In this document: positions 8,771 through 18,367 of the stretch, one piece after another
How positions within the stretch are numbered: position 1 is the stretch's first letter
How the letters are laid out: the number at the start of each line of letters is the position of its first letter
NCBI GenBank assembly: GCA_963761005.1
Contig: CAVXFK010000008.1
Span: 186,001-250,000, forward strand
Source: DASWJZ01 sp963761005
GTDB taxonomy: Bacteria > Pseudomonadota > Alphaproteobacteria > Rhizobiales > Afifellaceae
DNA: 64,000 bases
Direction: 5' to 3'
Translations under genes and position numbers: made by a program
Notes under the pieces: model-generated
The model's input: only the letters and a program-made list of their open reading frames with translations
Database searches by the model: none
Told to the model about the DNA's origin: nothing

Positions 8771-9106
8771 CTATTGCACCTTCTCGACAAAAACCCGAAT
8801 CCGCCCGCCGCAGGAGAGGCCGACGCGCCACGCCGTCTCGTCGGCGACGCCGAACTCGAGCATCCTCGGCTCGCCGGAGCCGATCACGTCGATCGCCTCG
8901 CCGACGACCGCGCCTTCCACGCAACCGCCCGACACGGAGCCCTCGAAATTTCCTTCGCCGTCGACCACGAGGTGGCTGCCGACCGGGCGGGGCGCCGAGC
9001 CCCAAGTCTCCACCACCGTCGCAAGTGCCACGTCGCGGCCCTCACCGCGCCAGCGCTCGGCTGTGGAGAGGACGTCAAGATGCGTATCCTGGAGGGTTTC
9101 GCTCAT
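8771..9106 (-). CDS. XdhC N-terminal domain protein (XdhC/CoxI family)
   Basis: A 111-residue stand-alone XdhC_CoxI domain. The motifs VALATVVETWGSAPRPVG, SVSGGCVEGAVVGEA and GLSCGGRIRVFVE are diagnostic; the cysteines in SGGCVEG and GLSCGGR are the conserved ones implicated in molybdenum-cofactor handling. In many bacteria this domain and the Rossmann C-domain are one protein; here the C-domain is encoded separately at 6315-7011. The two halves are separated by an outer-membrane gene and an opposite-strand VOC gene. Confidence 0.9.
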   Translation of the reverse strand: MSETLQDTHLDVLSTAERWRGEGRDVALATVVETWGSAPRPVGSHLVVDGEGNFEGSVSGGCVEGAVVGEAIDVIGSGEPRMLEFGVADETAWRVGLSCGGRIRVFVEKVQ

Positions 9107-9180
9107 CGAAGAAGCTCCCTTGAGGCGGCGCGCCGCCTCGCTTCATCGCGAAACGTAGGCACGCGGCTCAGCCCGCGCAA

Positions 9181-9207
9181 ACGAAAACGCCCGCGCTTCG
9201 CGCGCGG
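9181..9207 (-). terminator. Probable intrinsic terminator of the PCuAC-like gene
   Basis: On the minus strand, just after the stop of the PCuAC-like gene, CCGCGC and GCGCGG form a 6-bp stem with a 5-base loop, followed by GCGTTTTCGT. The stem is short and the T-run interrupted, so efficiency is uncertain. Confidence 0.45.
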
Positions 9208-9669
9208 CTAATCGCTCGGCGAGGTCTGCACCAGCACCTTCACGGTGATCGTCCCGGCGTTCTTGAAGGTCAGCGTCAGCGGGAAGGAGTCGCCCTCCTT
9301 CACTGGATGCTTAAGGCCGATCACCTGCAGATGGTCGCCGAAGGCGGCGAGCGACACCGGTTCGTTCGGCTTAAGCTCCAGGCCGTTACCCCAGTCCTGC
9401 GTGGCGCCGTGCGAGTCCTGCACGATGACGGAATCGCCGAGCGGCGAGCTCGCAGCGGTGAGATAGTCGGACTTGGGGCCCGATTGGAAAAGCGGTCCGT
9501 AGACCGAAGCGCCCGACGCGCCGCTCGGCGGTCCCCAGATGTGCCCGATCTCCACCGTGCCGAGCTTGTAGCTGTGTGCATCGGCAGACGAAGCAAGCGC
9601 GGCCGCGCCGGCGAGCTGAACCGCGAGACAAAGAAGAATTCGTGACGGCAGTCTGGTCCGCGCGCTCAT
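9208..9669 (-). CDS. PCuAC-family (DUF461) periplasmic protein with lost copper ligands
   Basis: A 153-residue protein with a signal peptide ending around residue 31 (SSADAHS). The family core is recognisable: VEIGHIWGP at 39-47, the hydrophobic AASSPLGDSVIVQD, LELKPNEPVSL, then HLQVIGLKHPVKEGD and the terminal PLTLTFKNAGTITV. PCuAC proteins normally deliver Cu(I) to cytochrome c oxidase with His and Met ligands. Here the mature part has no methionine and no cysteine: the HxM motif reads His113-Leu-Gln115. It lies just upstream of nothing else in its strand and 27 bases after cox11, so an oxidase-assembly role remains likely, but copper binding must differ or be lost. Confidence 0.82.
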   Translation of the reverse strand: MSARTRLPSRILLCLAVQLAGAAALASSADAHSYKLGTVEIGHIWGPPSGASGASVYGPLFQSGPKSDYLTAASSPLGDSVIVQDSHGATQDWGNGLELKPNEPVSLAAFGDHLQVIGLKHPVKEGDSFPLTLTFKNAGTITVKVLVQTSPSD

Positions 9670-9696
9670 CGATGTCAGCTCCTGTTCGCGCTTGCG

Positions 9697-10380
9697 CTAA
9701 TCGCGCGGCGCATCGTTGGCAAATTGCGTGCCGCCGTCCTTCTTCACCGCGGCATCCTCCTCCTGCGATCCGGCGGCGAGGTCGCGCGCCTGTGCCAGGC
9801 GGCCGGGGTCGTCGCCCTCCCCATAGAACGTGTAGGAAAGCGTGACGCGCCGGAGCGCCATCGCCTGCTTGTCCTGAAGCACGTGCTTGTCGACATAGAA
9901 GAGCACCGGCATCCGCGCCGATTCACCCGGGCCGAGCTTCTCGTCGGTGAAGCAGAAGCACTGGATCTTGAAGAAATACGGCGCCACCTGGAACGGGGTC
10001 ACATTGAAGACCGCGTGCGCCACGATCGGTTTGTCGGAGAGATTCTTGGCGTAATAATAGATCAGGGTCGGCTTGCCGATCTCAGCCGAGACCTGCCGCT
10101 GCTCGGGGCGGAACTCCCACTTCAACCCATCCGCGACATTGGCGTCGAAACTGACGTCGACCTTTTCACCGGTGACCGCCTCGGCCTCGGCGCCGCTCGC
10201 GCGGGTTACTGTCCCGCCGTAGCCGGTTGCCGAACAGAACAGGCGATAGAGCGTCGGCGAATAGATGACCCCCACCGTCGGCAGCGCGAGCAGCCCTGCG
10301 CAAAGGAGGAGAATGCCGCGGTGGCTTCGAATTCCTGGCATTTCGGTTGACCATGGGCCGCTCCCGGCCCGCCCGCGCAT
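9697..10380 (-). CDS. ctaG: Cytochrome c oxidase assembly protein CtaG/Cox11
   Basis: Delivers copper to the CuB site of heme-copper oxidase subunit I. It has one N-terminal membrane helix (about residues 22-40), then LYRLFCSATGYGGT with Cys49 and the copper-binding CFCF motif with Cys141 and Cys143. The segments VNVTPF-like FNVTPFQVAPYFFKIQ and VLFYVDKH are family features. Length 227 from an ATG at 10380; an internal ATG at 10341 would give a more typical N-terminus. The C-terminal 30 residues after YTFYG are a charged extension. No oxidase subunit gene is near, so this cox11 is detached from the usual ctaCDE cluster, paired instead with the PCuAC-like gene. Confidence 0.92.
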   Translation of the reverse strand: MRGRAGSGPWSTEMPGIRSHRGILLLCAGLLALPTVGVIYSPTLYRLFCSATGYGGTVTRASGAEAEAVTGEKVDVSFDANVADGLKWEFRPEQRQVSAEIGKPTLIYYYAKNLSDKPIVAHAVFNVTPFQVAPYFFKIQCFCFTDEKLGPGESARMPVLFYVDKHVLQDKQAMALRRVTLSYTFYGEGDDPGRLAQARDLAAGSQEEDAAVKKDGGTQFANDAPRD

Positions 10381-10470
10381 CTAGCACCGTTCCATGCCGC
10401 CTCCCGTGCGGCGAGAGCGCACACGCGACGAGCCGTCACGTGCCCCGGATCTGGCAGCGTGAGAGCGGCG

Positions 10471-11406
10471 TTACTCTTTGACTGCGCCGGTCATCGAGGA
10501 GACGTAGTGCTCGACGAAGAACGAGTAGAGCACCGCGACGGGCAGCGACCCCATCAGCGCGCCGGCCATCAGCGAGCCCCAATGGTAGACATCGCCCTCG
10601 ACAAGCTCGGTCAGCACGCCGACCGGCACCGTCTTGTGCTCGGTCGATGAGATGAAGGTCAGAGCGTAGATGAACTCGTTCCAAGAAAGCGTGAAGGCGA
10701 AGATGCCGGCGGAGATCAGCCCGGGCACGGAAAGCGGCAGCAGTATCTTGATCAGGATCTGCATGCGCGAGGCGCCGTCGATCAGCGCGCATTCCTCAAG
10801 CTCGTAGGGGATGGAGCGGAAGTAGCCCATCAGGAGCCACGTGCAGAACGGAATGAGGAAGGTCGGGTAGGTCAGGATCAGCGCGAAGGGCGAATCGAAG
10901 AGGCCGTATTTGAAGACCATCGTCGCAAGCGGGATGAAGAGGATCGACGGCGGCACGAGATAAGCGAGGAAGATCACCATCCCGGTGATCCGCGCGCCGG
11001 TGAAACGGACGCGCTCGATCGCGTAGGCCGCACAGACCGCGCAGACCAGCGAGATGAAGGTCGCCGCGACCGAGATCAGCATCGTGTTCCAGAGCCACTG
11101 CGGATAGTCGGTCTCGAAGAACAACTTGTGGAGGTTCGCGAGCGTCGGATGGGCCACCCAATAGGGGGTGAAGTCCTTGAAGTTGTAGAGCTCGTCGTTC
11201 GATTTGAAGGTCGTTACGACCATCCAATAGAACGGAAAGAGAAGCACGAAGAGGAATACCGCCAGCGGCAGGTAGAGCGTGACCACGCGGCGCGGAAGCG
11301 ATTCCAAATAGTCCATGCCGCCGGAATCGTCGCGCTTGCGGCGACGCGACCAGGGAAGCTCGCGCTTCACTGCTTCGTCGCGCGCGTCTTCGGCGGTCAC
11401 GCTCAC
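10471..11406 (-). CDS. Carbohydrate-type ABC transporter permease (MalG family)
   Basis: Inner-membrane permease, last gene of the importer operon. Six hydrophobic segments are visible. The conserved EAA loop reads ECALIDGASRMQILIKILLP, which docks with the ATPase. A GTG at 11406 is preferred; the upstream extension to 11481 falls in a repeat element. An ATG at 11316 (MDYLESLPRR) is another possible start. A palindromic repeat element separates it from the upstream permease gene. Substrate class (sugar, polyol or glycerol phosphate) is inferred from the CUT1-like arrangement of the operon and cannot be refined here. Confidence 0.9.
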   Translation of the reverse strand: MSVTAEDARDEAVKRELPWSRRRKRDDSGGMDYLESLPRRVVTLYLPLAVFLFVLLFPFYWMVVTTFKSNDELYNFKDFTPYWVAHPTLANLHKLFFETDYPQWLWNTMLISVAATFISLVCAVCAAYAIERVRFTGARITGMVIFLAYLVPPSILFIPLATMVFKYGLFDSPFALILTYPTFLIPFCTWLLMGYFRSIPYELEECALIDGASRMQILIKILLPLSVPGLISAGIFAFTLSWNEFIYALTFISSTEHKTVPVGVLTELVEGDVYHWGSLMAGALMGSLPVAVLYSFFVEHYVSSMTGAVKE

Positions 11407-11446
11407 GGTGCGATCTCCGAAGAGGTGCCAATGACACGCACAACAG

Positions 11447-11552
11447 ATGTCGTTATTGCCGGGCTTGTCCCGGCATTCCATTCCGCGGCTGTCGCAATCG
11501 CGCGAAGCGCGCAGGAGTGGATGCCCGGATCAAGTCCGGGCATGACGACAGT
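11447..11552. repeat. Palindromic intergenic element of the VMPGLDPGIH type
   Basis: Two inverted arms of about 27 bases (around 11449-11475 and 11523-11549) match imperfectly, and each is itself a small hairpin (minus-strand GCCCGGACTTGATCCGGGC at the right arm). Translated on the minus strand the right arm reads VMPGLDPGIH, a signature known from repeated intergenic elements of Hyphomicrobiales. It sits between the two permease genes inside the importer operon. A second member is at 61961-62069. Confidence 0.75.
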
Positions 11553-11581
11553 TCTGAGAAGCCGCCGCGCGCCCATCGCCA

Positions 11582-12535
11582 TCAATCGCCTCCCCCCTGC
11601 TGCCAGCGGCGACGCTGCAGTCCGAAATAGCTGAACAGGATGGCGCCGAGCAGGAACGGAATCATGGAAACGGCGATCGCAGCGCCGGAGCCGAGGTTGC
11701 CGCCCGGAATGGCGCGCTGGAAGGAGAGCGTCGCCATCAGGTGCGTAGCGTTGAGCGGGCCGCCGCGCGTGATCACGTAGATGAGCTGGAAGTCGGTGAA
11801 GGTGAAAAGCACCGAGAACGTCATCACGACGGCGATGATCGGGGTCAGCATCGGGAAGGTGACGAAGCGGAAGCGCTGCCAGCCGGTGGCGCCGTCGATC
11901 ACCGCCGCCTCGTAGAGCGACTGAGGGATGGTCTGCAGGCCGGCGAGCAGCGTGATCGCCACGAACGGAATGCCGCGCCAGATATTGGCGGCGATGACGC
12001 TGGCGCGTGCGTTGTTGGGTGTACCGAGGAAGTCGATGTAGTGGTCGATCAGCCCGAGGCGCTCAAGCGTCCACGAGATGATCGAGAACTGGCTGTCGTA
12101 GATCCACCAGAAGGCGATGGCGGAAAGAACGGTCGGCACGATCCAGGGGAGCAGCACGACCGCGCGCAGAAGCGCCTTGAACGGCAGGTGGCGATTGAGA
12201 AGCAGCGCCAGCCAGAGCCCGAGCGCGAACTTTCCGATCGACGCGACGACCGTGTAGAGGAAGGTGTTGTAGACCGACAGCCAGAACACGCTGTCGTCCC
12301 AGAGGTCCGTGAAATTCTCCAAGCCGATGAACCGGCCGGCGCGGCCGATCATCGTGTCGGTCATCGACAACCAGACGCCGAGACCGAGAGGATAGGCCAG
12401 GAAGAGACCGAGGACGGCAGTCGCCGGCAGCATGAACCAGAAGCCGGCAAAATTCCGGTGTCCGGTCAGCTGGCGCAGCCGCTGCCGCCGCTCAACCCGG
12501 AGCGGAAGCGGGAGCGCCTCAGTATGAATGGCCAT
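11582..12535 (-). CDS. Carbohydrate-type ABC transporter permease (MalF/UgpA family)
   Basis: A 317-residue inner-membrane permease with six predicted helices. The EAA loop is YEAAVIDGATGWQRFRFVTF. It follows the binding-protein gene and precedes the second permease, and both heterodimerise in CUT1 importers. The N-terminus (about residues 1-30) is basic and cytoplasmic. The start ATG at 12535 lies 75 bases after the stop of the binding-protein gene. Confidence 0.92.
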   Translation of the reverse strand: MAIHTEALPLPLRVERRQRLRQLTGHRNFAGFWFMLPATAVLGLFLAYPLGLGVWLSMTDTMIGRAGRFIGLENFTDLWDDSVFWLSVYNTFLYTVVASIGKFALGLWLALLLNRHLPFKALLRAVVLLPWIVPTVLSAIAFWWIYDSQFSIISWTLERLGLIDHYIDFLGTPNNARASVIAANIWRGIPFVAITLLAGLQTIPQSLYEAAVIDGATGWQRFRFVTFPMLTPIIAVVMTFSVLFTFTDFQLIYVITRGGPLNATHLMATLSFQRAIPGGNLGSGAAIAVSMIPFLLGAILFSYFGLQRRRWQQGGGD

Positions 12536-12610
12536 ATCGCATCACCTTCCGCGCGACGCACGTCGTCGCGGTCGGGTGCCGCCGGTGGCGGCGGCACCCT
12601 GCGGGACGGC

Positions 12611-13930
12611 TCAGACCTTGTAGAAGCGGTTGGAGCGCTTCTCAGCCTTCGCGGCCGCCTCCTCCGGCGTCGCATCGCCGGCGCAGACGGAGGCAAACAT
12701 GTCGACCACGATGTAGTCGGCCATGGCGGCGGCGGAGGAATAGCCGAGCTGCCCGGAATAGCCGTTCCACAACATGTTCTTGACTGCGTCGCGATAGGGC
12801 ACGGCCTTCGGATCGTCGTGCCACACCGAGTTGTCCTTGTAGGCGTCAAGAGGATGCGACACGTAGCCGAGCGAGGCGGCCTGCCACGCTTCGTATTGCG
12901 GCTTCTCCATAATGAAGCGGAGGTATTCCTTCGCCGCGTTCGGATACTTCGAATACTTGAAGATCATCCCCTGCGTGCAGAGGTGCAGTTCGGTCGGCTT
13001 GCCGACCGGGCCCATCGGCATGTCCTGATGGTAGATGTCGTCGGCGAGGGCATGCACTTTCGGATCGTCGGATTTCAGCGCGGCATAGTAGATGGAGATG
13101 CCGTTATTGGTGGCCGAGAGGTCGCCGGCGAGGAACACCTTGTTGTTGTTCGAGTCGTTCCACGAAAGCGTCCCCGGAACCCAATACTGGTAAAGCTCCT
13201 TCACCCAGTTCAGCGCAGCGATCGTCTCCTTGCTGTTGATGACGACGTTGTTGTCCTCGTCGACCATCTTGCCGCCAAAGCCCCAGAGCACCGTATGCGT
13301 CCAGCCGTTGCCGTCTCCGACCGCATGGCCGAGCGCCATGCCCATCGGGTGGCCGTTGGTATGGAGCTTCTTCGCGATGTCCAGGATCTTGTCGGGGTCG
13401 GTCGGAAACTCGTCGTAGCCGGCATCGTTCACCATGGACTTCCGATAGACCATGCGTGCCCCGGCGGCGCCGAGCGGAAGCGCGATCCATTCGTCGCCCC
13501 GCATGCCGTAGCGCTTCGGCGCGTCGTACCAGCCGCCGTATTTGTTGCCGAGGTATTCGGCGAGGTCGGTCACCGGAACGAGCTTCTCCGGATAGAGATG
13601 CGGATCGTCGTACCAGCCGAAGATGATGTCCGGCCCGGAGCCGATATTCGCCGCCACCGCCGCCTTCGGACGAATGTCCTCCCAGGATTCCGCCTCAAGC
13701 TTGACCGGTACGCCGGTCACCTCGGTGAACTTCTTTGTGTTGGCGTTCCACTGATCCTCGTCGCCTTGTACGAATTTCGACCAGCGCAGGACACGAAGCT
13801 GTGCGCCGTCCTCAGGCTTGAAGCTCATGTCTTCGGCGAAAGCCGGCGTGCCGCGCAGGAGCCGTGCTCCGGCGGCCCCGACGGCGAGGCCGGCGCTCGT
13901 ACGCAGAAGATCGCGTCTTGAAATTCCCAT
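12611..13930 (-). CDS. Extracellular solute-binding protein, family 1, Tat signal
   Basis: A 439-residue periplasmic binding protein. The N-terminus MGISRRDLLRTSAGLAV has the twin-arginine pattern SRRDLL and ends ATPAFA-like GTPAFAEDM, so export through Tat is likely. The mature part has the long family-1 layout with LRVLRWSKFVQGDEDQWN at the start, GSGPDIIFGWYDDPHLYP, and MGPVGKPTELHLCTQG. It captures the ligand for the two downstream permeases. The ligand is unknown; family-1 proteins bind oligosaccharides, polyols or glycerol-3-phosphate. Confidence 0.9.
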   Translation of the reverse strand: MGISRRDLLRTSAGLAVGAAGARLLRGTPAFAEDMSFKPEDGAQLRVLRWSKFVQGDEDQWNANTKKFTEVTGVPVKLEAESWEDIRPKAAVAANIGSGPDIIFGWYDDPHLYPEKLVPVTDLAEYLGNKYGGWYDAPKRYGMRGDEWIALPLGAAGARMVYRKSMVNDAGYDEFPTDPDKILDIAKKLHTNGHPMGMALGHAVGDGNGWTHTVLWGFGGKMVDEDNNVVINSKETIAALNWVKELYQYWVPGTLSWNDSNNNKVFLAGDLSATNNGISIYYAALKSDDPKVHALADDIYHQDMPMGPVGKPTELHLCTQGMIFKYSKYPNAAKEYLRFIMEKPQYEAWQAASLGYVSHPLDAYKDNSVWHDDPKAVPYRDAVKNMLWNGYSGQLGYSSAAAMADYIVVDMFASVCAGDATPEEAAAKAEKRSNRFYKV

Positions 13931-13988
13931 TCTTTCCTCCCTTGTTGTCCGCGGCCCTTTTGGGCACTCGTTCGGTCTGGGGCTAGCG

Positions 13989-15050
<1,062 letters not shown>

Positions 15051-15245
15051 AGGACGTTCGTTCCCCCGCTCTCTGTCGCGCACGCGCGTCTGCCCGGCCC
15101 ATTGCGACCGTTCCACGAATGATTGCATGGCAGACTCTCTCTGCCAACCGCAAAGCCCGTTCCTGATTTGAACGCACGTTTTGTGCGGTGCGCTCGCGCG
15201 GCTTGGGCTAAAAGAGCGGGAACGGCCCAAGGGACATTGGCTTTC

Positions 15246-17645
15246 ATGACTGGCAAGGCGGATCGGCTGAAACTGCTTTCCGATCTTGAGCGCAAGGTGC
15301 TCTGGCTCGCCACCTGGACGATCCACAACGCCAACCACCTGCGCGACACAGGCGACGGGGTGAAAGTGGGCGGGCACCAGGCGTCGTCGGCGTCGCTCGC
15401 CACTATCATGACGGCCCTCTATTTCGCCGTCCTGAAGCCGCAGGACCGCGTCGCGGTGAAGCCGCATGCGAGCCCCGTGTTCCACGCAATCCAATACCTG
15501 CTCGGCAAGCAGAGCCTGGAGAAGCTTCAGGCTTTCCGCGCCTTCGGCGGGGCGCAGTCATATCCGTCGCGCACCAAGGATGCCGACGACGTCGATTTCT
15601 CCACGGGTTCCGTCGGGCTCGGCGTGGCGCAGACGATCTTCGCGAGCCTCGTGCAGGACTATGTGAAGGCGCACGGCTGGGGCGGAACGCAGCCGGAAGG
15701 GCGGATGATCGCGCTCGTCGGCGACGCGGAGCTCGACGAGGGCAACATCTTCGAGGCGCTCTTTGAGGGCTGGAAAAAGGGGCTTCGGAATACGTGGTGG
15801 GTCGTCGACTACAATCGGCAGAGCCTCGACGCGGTGGTGAGCGAGGGGCTCTATACCCGTTTCGTCGAGATCTTCCGCTCGCTCGGTTGGGACGTCGTCG
15901 TCCTGAAATACGGGCGGCTGCTTGAGGCTGCTTTTGCAGAGCCCGGCGGAGAGGCGCTCAGGCAATGGATCGATACCTGTCCGAATCCGGAATATTCGAG
16001 CCTCGTCTTCCAGGGCGGCGCGGCGTGGCGGCGGCGGCTTGGGGCCGACATCGGCGGCAGGCCCGGAGTCGCGGCGCTTTTGGCGTCGCGCGACGACGCG
16101 GCGCTGGCGCGGCTGATGACCAACCTCGCCGGGCACGACCTTCCGACGCTGGTCGACGCCTTCGAGGCGATCGACCACGACCACCCCGTCTGCTTCCTTG
16201 CCTACACCATCAAGGGCTTCGGCCTGCCGTTCGCCGGCCACAAGGACAACCACGCCGGCCTCATGACCGCGGCGCAGATGGAGACCTTCCGCGAGGCGAT
16301 GAACATTCGGGCCGGTCACGAATGGGATTTCTTCGAGGGCCTCTCGACGTCACCTGAAGCGCTTCGCGCCTTCTTGGGCAACATCGAGTTCGACAAGGCT
16401 GGCCCGCGGCGCCTGCCATCAAAGCGCGTCGATGTCCCGGAGACGCTCGCCGTGCCCGCGCAACCGATTGCGTCGACGCAGCAAGGATTTGGCCAGATCC
16501 TGAACGAGATTGCACGCGGCAACTCGGCGCTCGCCGAGCGTATCGTGACCGCATCACCCGACGTGACCGTCTCCACCAATCTCGGCCCGTTCGTAAATCG
16601 CCGCGGGGTCTTCGGGCAGGAGGCCGTGGCGGACGTCTTCAGGAAGGAGCGCATCCCGTCGACCTTCGCGTGGGAGATATCGCCGAAGGGACAGCATTTC
16701 GAGCTCGGCATCGCCGAGAACAACCTCTTCCTGCTCCTTTCCGCGCTCGGGCTCTCGCATTCGCTTTTCGGCGAACGGCTCTTCCCGATCGGTACGCTTT
16801 ACGACCCGTTCATCGCGCGCGGGCTCGATGCGCTGAACTACGCCTGCTACCAGGACTCCCGCTTCATCCTCGTGGCGACGCCCTCAGGGGTCAGTCTTGC
16901 GCCCGAAGGCGGCGCACATCAGTCGATCGGGACGCCGCTCGTCGGCATCAGCCAGGACGGCATCGCGGCTTTCGAGCCGGCCTTCGTCGACGAGCTCGCG
17001 GCGATCCTCTCATGGTCCTTCGACTATCTGCAGCGCGACGGCGAGGGGCAGCTGGACGAGCGCAACTGGCTGCGCGACGAGACCGGAGGCTCCATCTATC
17101 TCAGGCTCTCCACGCGCCCGCTCGAGCAACCGTCGCGCACGCTCGACGACGACATGAAGCGCGCCATCGTCGACGGCGCCTACTGGCTGCGCGAGCCCGG
17201 CCCCAACCCAGAGATCGTGGTCGCTTATCAGGGCGCGGTGGCGTCGGAGGCGATCGCCGCGGTCGGGCTGATGGCCGAAGACCGGCGCGATGTCGGGCTC
17301 CTTGCCATCACCTCGGCCGACCGGCTGAACGCCGGTTGGACGGCCGCGCAGCGGCAGCGGGAGCGCGGCCTGGTCCGTGCGATGAGCCACGTCGAGCGCC
17401 TGCTTCACCCGGTGCCACGGCATTGCGCGCTGGTGACGGTCGTCGACGGCCACCCGGCGACGCTCGGCTGGCTCGGCGCAGTGCGCGGCCACCAGACACG
17501 CGCGCTCGGCGTGGAGCACTTCGGCCAGTCCGGATCGGTCGGCGACCTCTATCGCCACTTCGGCATCGACGCCAACGCGATCCTGGCGGCGGCCGAGACG
17601 ATCGCGGCGGGGAAGCCGATCCGGCATTTGCGCATGCTGGCGTAG
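15246..17645 (+). CDS. Thiamine-diphosphate enzyme, AceE/transketolase family
   Basis: A 799-residue protein related to the homodimeric pyruvate dehydrogenase E1 (AceE) and transketolases. The ThDP/Mg motif is GDAELDEG (residues 159-166) with Asn190 in VVDYNRQSLD at the expected spacing. HQASSASLATIMTALYF, FSTGSVGLGVAQTI and the second-domain FELGIAENNLFLLLSALG complete the pattern. At 799 residues it is about 90 shorter than E. coli AceE. No E2 or E3 gene is near, so it is probably not a classical complex subunit. The gene is divergent from the sugar importer; a link is possible but unproven. The actual reaction is unknown. Confidence 0.85.
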   Translation: MTGKADRLKLLSDLERKVLWLATWTIHNANHLRDTGDGVKVGGHQASSASLATIMTALYFAVLKPQDRVAVKPHASPVFHAIQYLLGKQSLEKLQAFRAFGGAQSYPSRTKDADDVDFSTGSVGLGVAQTIFASLVQDYVKAHGWGGTQPEGRMIALVGDAELDEGNIFEALFEGWKKGLRNTWWVVDYNRQSLDAVVSEGLYTRFVEIFRSLGWDVVVLKYGRLLEAAFAEPGGEALRQWIDTCPNPEYSSLVFQGGAAWRRRLGADIGGRPGVAALLASRDDAALARLMTNLAGHDLPTLVDAFEAIDHDHPVCFLAYTIKGFGLPFAGHKDNHAGLMTAAQMETFREAMNIRAGHEWDFFEGLSTSPEALRAFLGNIEFDKAGPRRLPSKRVDVPETLAVPAQPIASTQQGFGQILNEIARGNSALAERIVTASPDVTVSTNLGPFVNRRGVFGQEAVADVFRKERIPSTFAWEISPKGQHFELGIAENNLFLLLSALGLSHSLFGERLFPIGTLYDPFIARGLDALNYACYQDSRFILVATPSGVSLAPEGGAHQSIGTPLVGISQDGIAAFEPAFVDELAAILSWSFDYLQRDGEGQLDERNWLRDETGGSIYLRLSTRPLEQPSRTLDDDMKRAIVDGAYWLREPGPNPEIVVAYQGAVASEAIAAVGLMAEDRRDVGLLAITSADRLNAGWTAAQRQRERGLVRAMSHVERLLHPVPRHCALVTVVDGHPATLGWLGAVRGHQTRALGVEHFGQSGSVGDLYRHFGIDANAILAAAETIAAGKPIRHLRMLA

Positions 17646-17668
17646 CAGAAGTGCGACGCGACCACCGC

Positions 17669-18355
17669 TTAGGCGGCGCCGGTCGCGGAGAGGCTGATCA
17701 CGATCGCGGCGAAGTGCGTCGCCGCCGCGGCAACGACGAAGCCGTGCCAGATGGCCTTCTGGAACGGCAACCGCTCCCAGAGATGGAAGATGAGGCCGGC
17801 GGTGTAGAGCCCGCCGCCGACGGCAAGAAGCACGAGGGCGGGCGTGTCGAGCGCGCGGACGAGCGGCGGCAATGCGACGATTCCGAGCCAGCCGAGCGCG
17901 AGATAGAGCCCAAGCGAAACCTTGTCGAACAGGCGGCTGTGAAGGAGGCGGAGGCCGACGCCGGCGACCGCCAACGACCAAACGGTGCCGATCAGGCTCC
18001 ACTTCCAGGCGCCCTCGAGATCGATGAGCGCGAACGGCGTGTAGGTGCCGGCGATCATCAGGAAGATCGCCGAGTGGTCGAGGCGTTTCAGCCAGTCGGC
18101 GTGGCGCGTGAAGCGGCCGAGATTGTAGGCGCAGGAGCAGCCGAGCATGGCAAGAAGGCCGAGCGAGTAGATGGCGACGGCGGCGATGTCCTCCGCACTG
18201 TCGCGGCGGACGGCGATCGTAAGGAGCGCCGCCGCGCCGATCAGCCCGGCGAAGATGGCGAGCGCGTGGATCGCCCCGTCGACGCCGATCTCCCAACGGT
18301 GAAAGCGCCGCCTGACCGCCTCGGCTGACAACTCCAATGCTTCGCGGGCGGTCAT
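17669..18355 (-). CDS. Hemolysin III / PAQR-type membrane protein
   Basis: A 228-residue protein with seven hydrophobic segments and the family motifs NLGRFTRHADWLKRLDHSAIFLMIAG split over two helices, YTPFAL and a C-terminal HLWERLPFQKAIWHGFVV. Conserved His residues in LDHSAIF and IWHGFV are the presumed metal site of the YqfA/TrhA family. The family name comes from haemolytic activity of one Bacillus member; in proteobacteria a membrane-energetics or channel role has been proposed. It ends 23 bases from the convergent AceE-like gene. Confidence 0.88.
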   Translation of the reverse strand: MTAREALELSAEAVRRRFHRWEIGVDGAIHALAIFAGLIGAAALLTIAVRRDSAEDIAAVAIYSLGLLAMLGCSCAYNLGRFTRHADWLKRLDHSAIFLMIAGTYTPFALIDLEGAWKWSLIGTVWSLAVAGVGLRLLHSRLFDKVSLGLYLALGWLGIVALPPLVRALDTPALVLLAVGGGLYTAGLIFHLWERLPFQKAIWHGFVVAAAATHFAAIVISLSATGAA

Positions 18356-18367
18356 CGGCTTCTCCCC

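Noticed and set aside
11403..11585. 60-residue minus-strand frame with VMPGLDPGIH
   Set aside because: It is a translation of a palindromic repeat element, not a protein gene.
11741..13921. 726-residue plus-strand reading frame
   Set aside because: It is antisense to the second permease and binding-protein genes and has an Arg/His/Asp-rich composition of a shadow frame in high-GC DNA.
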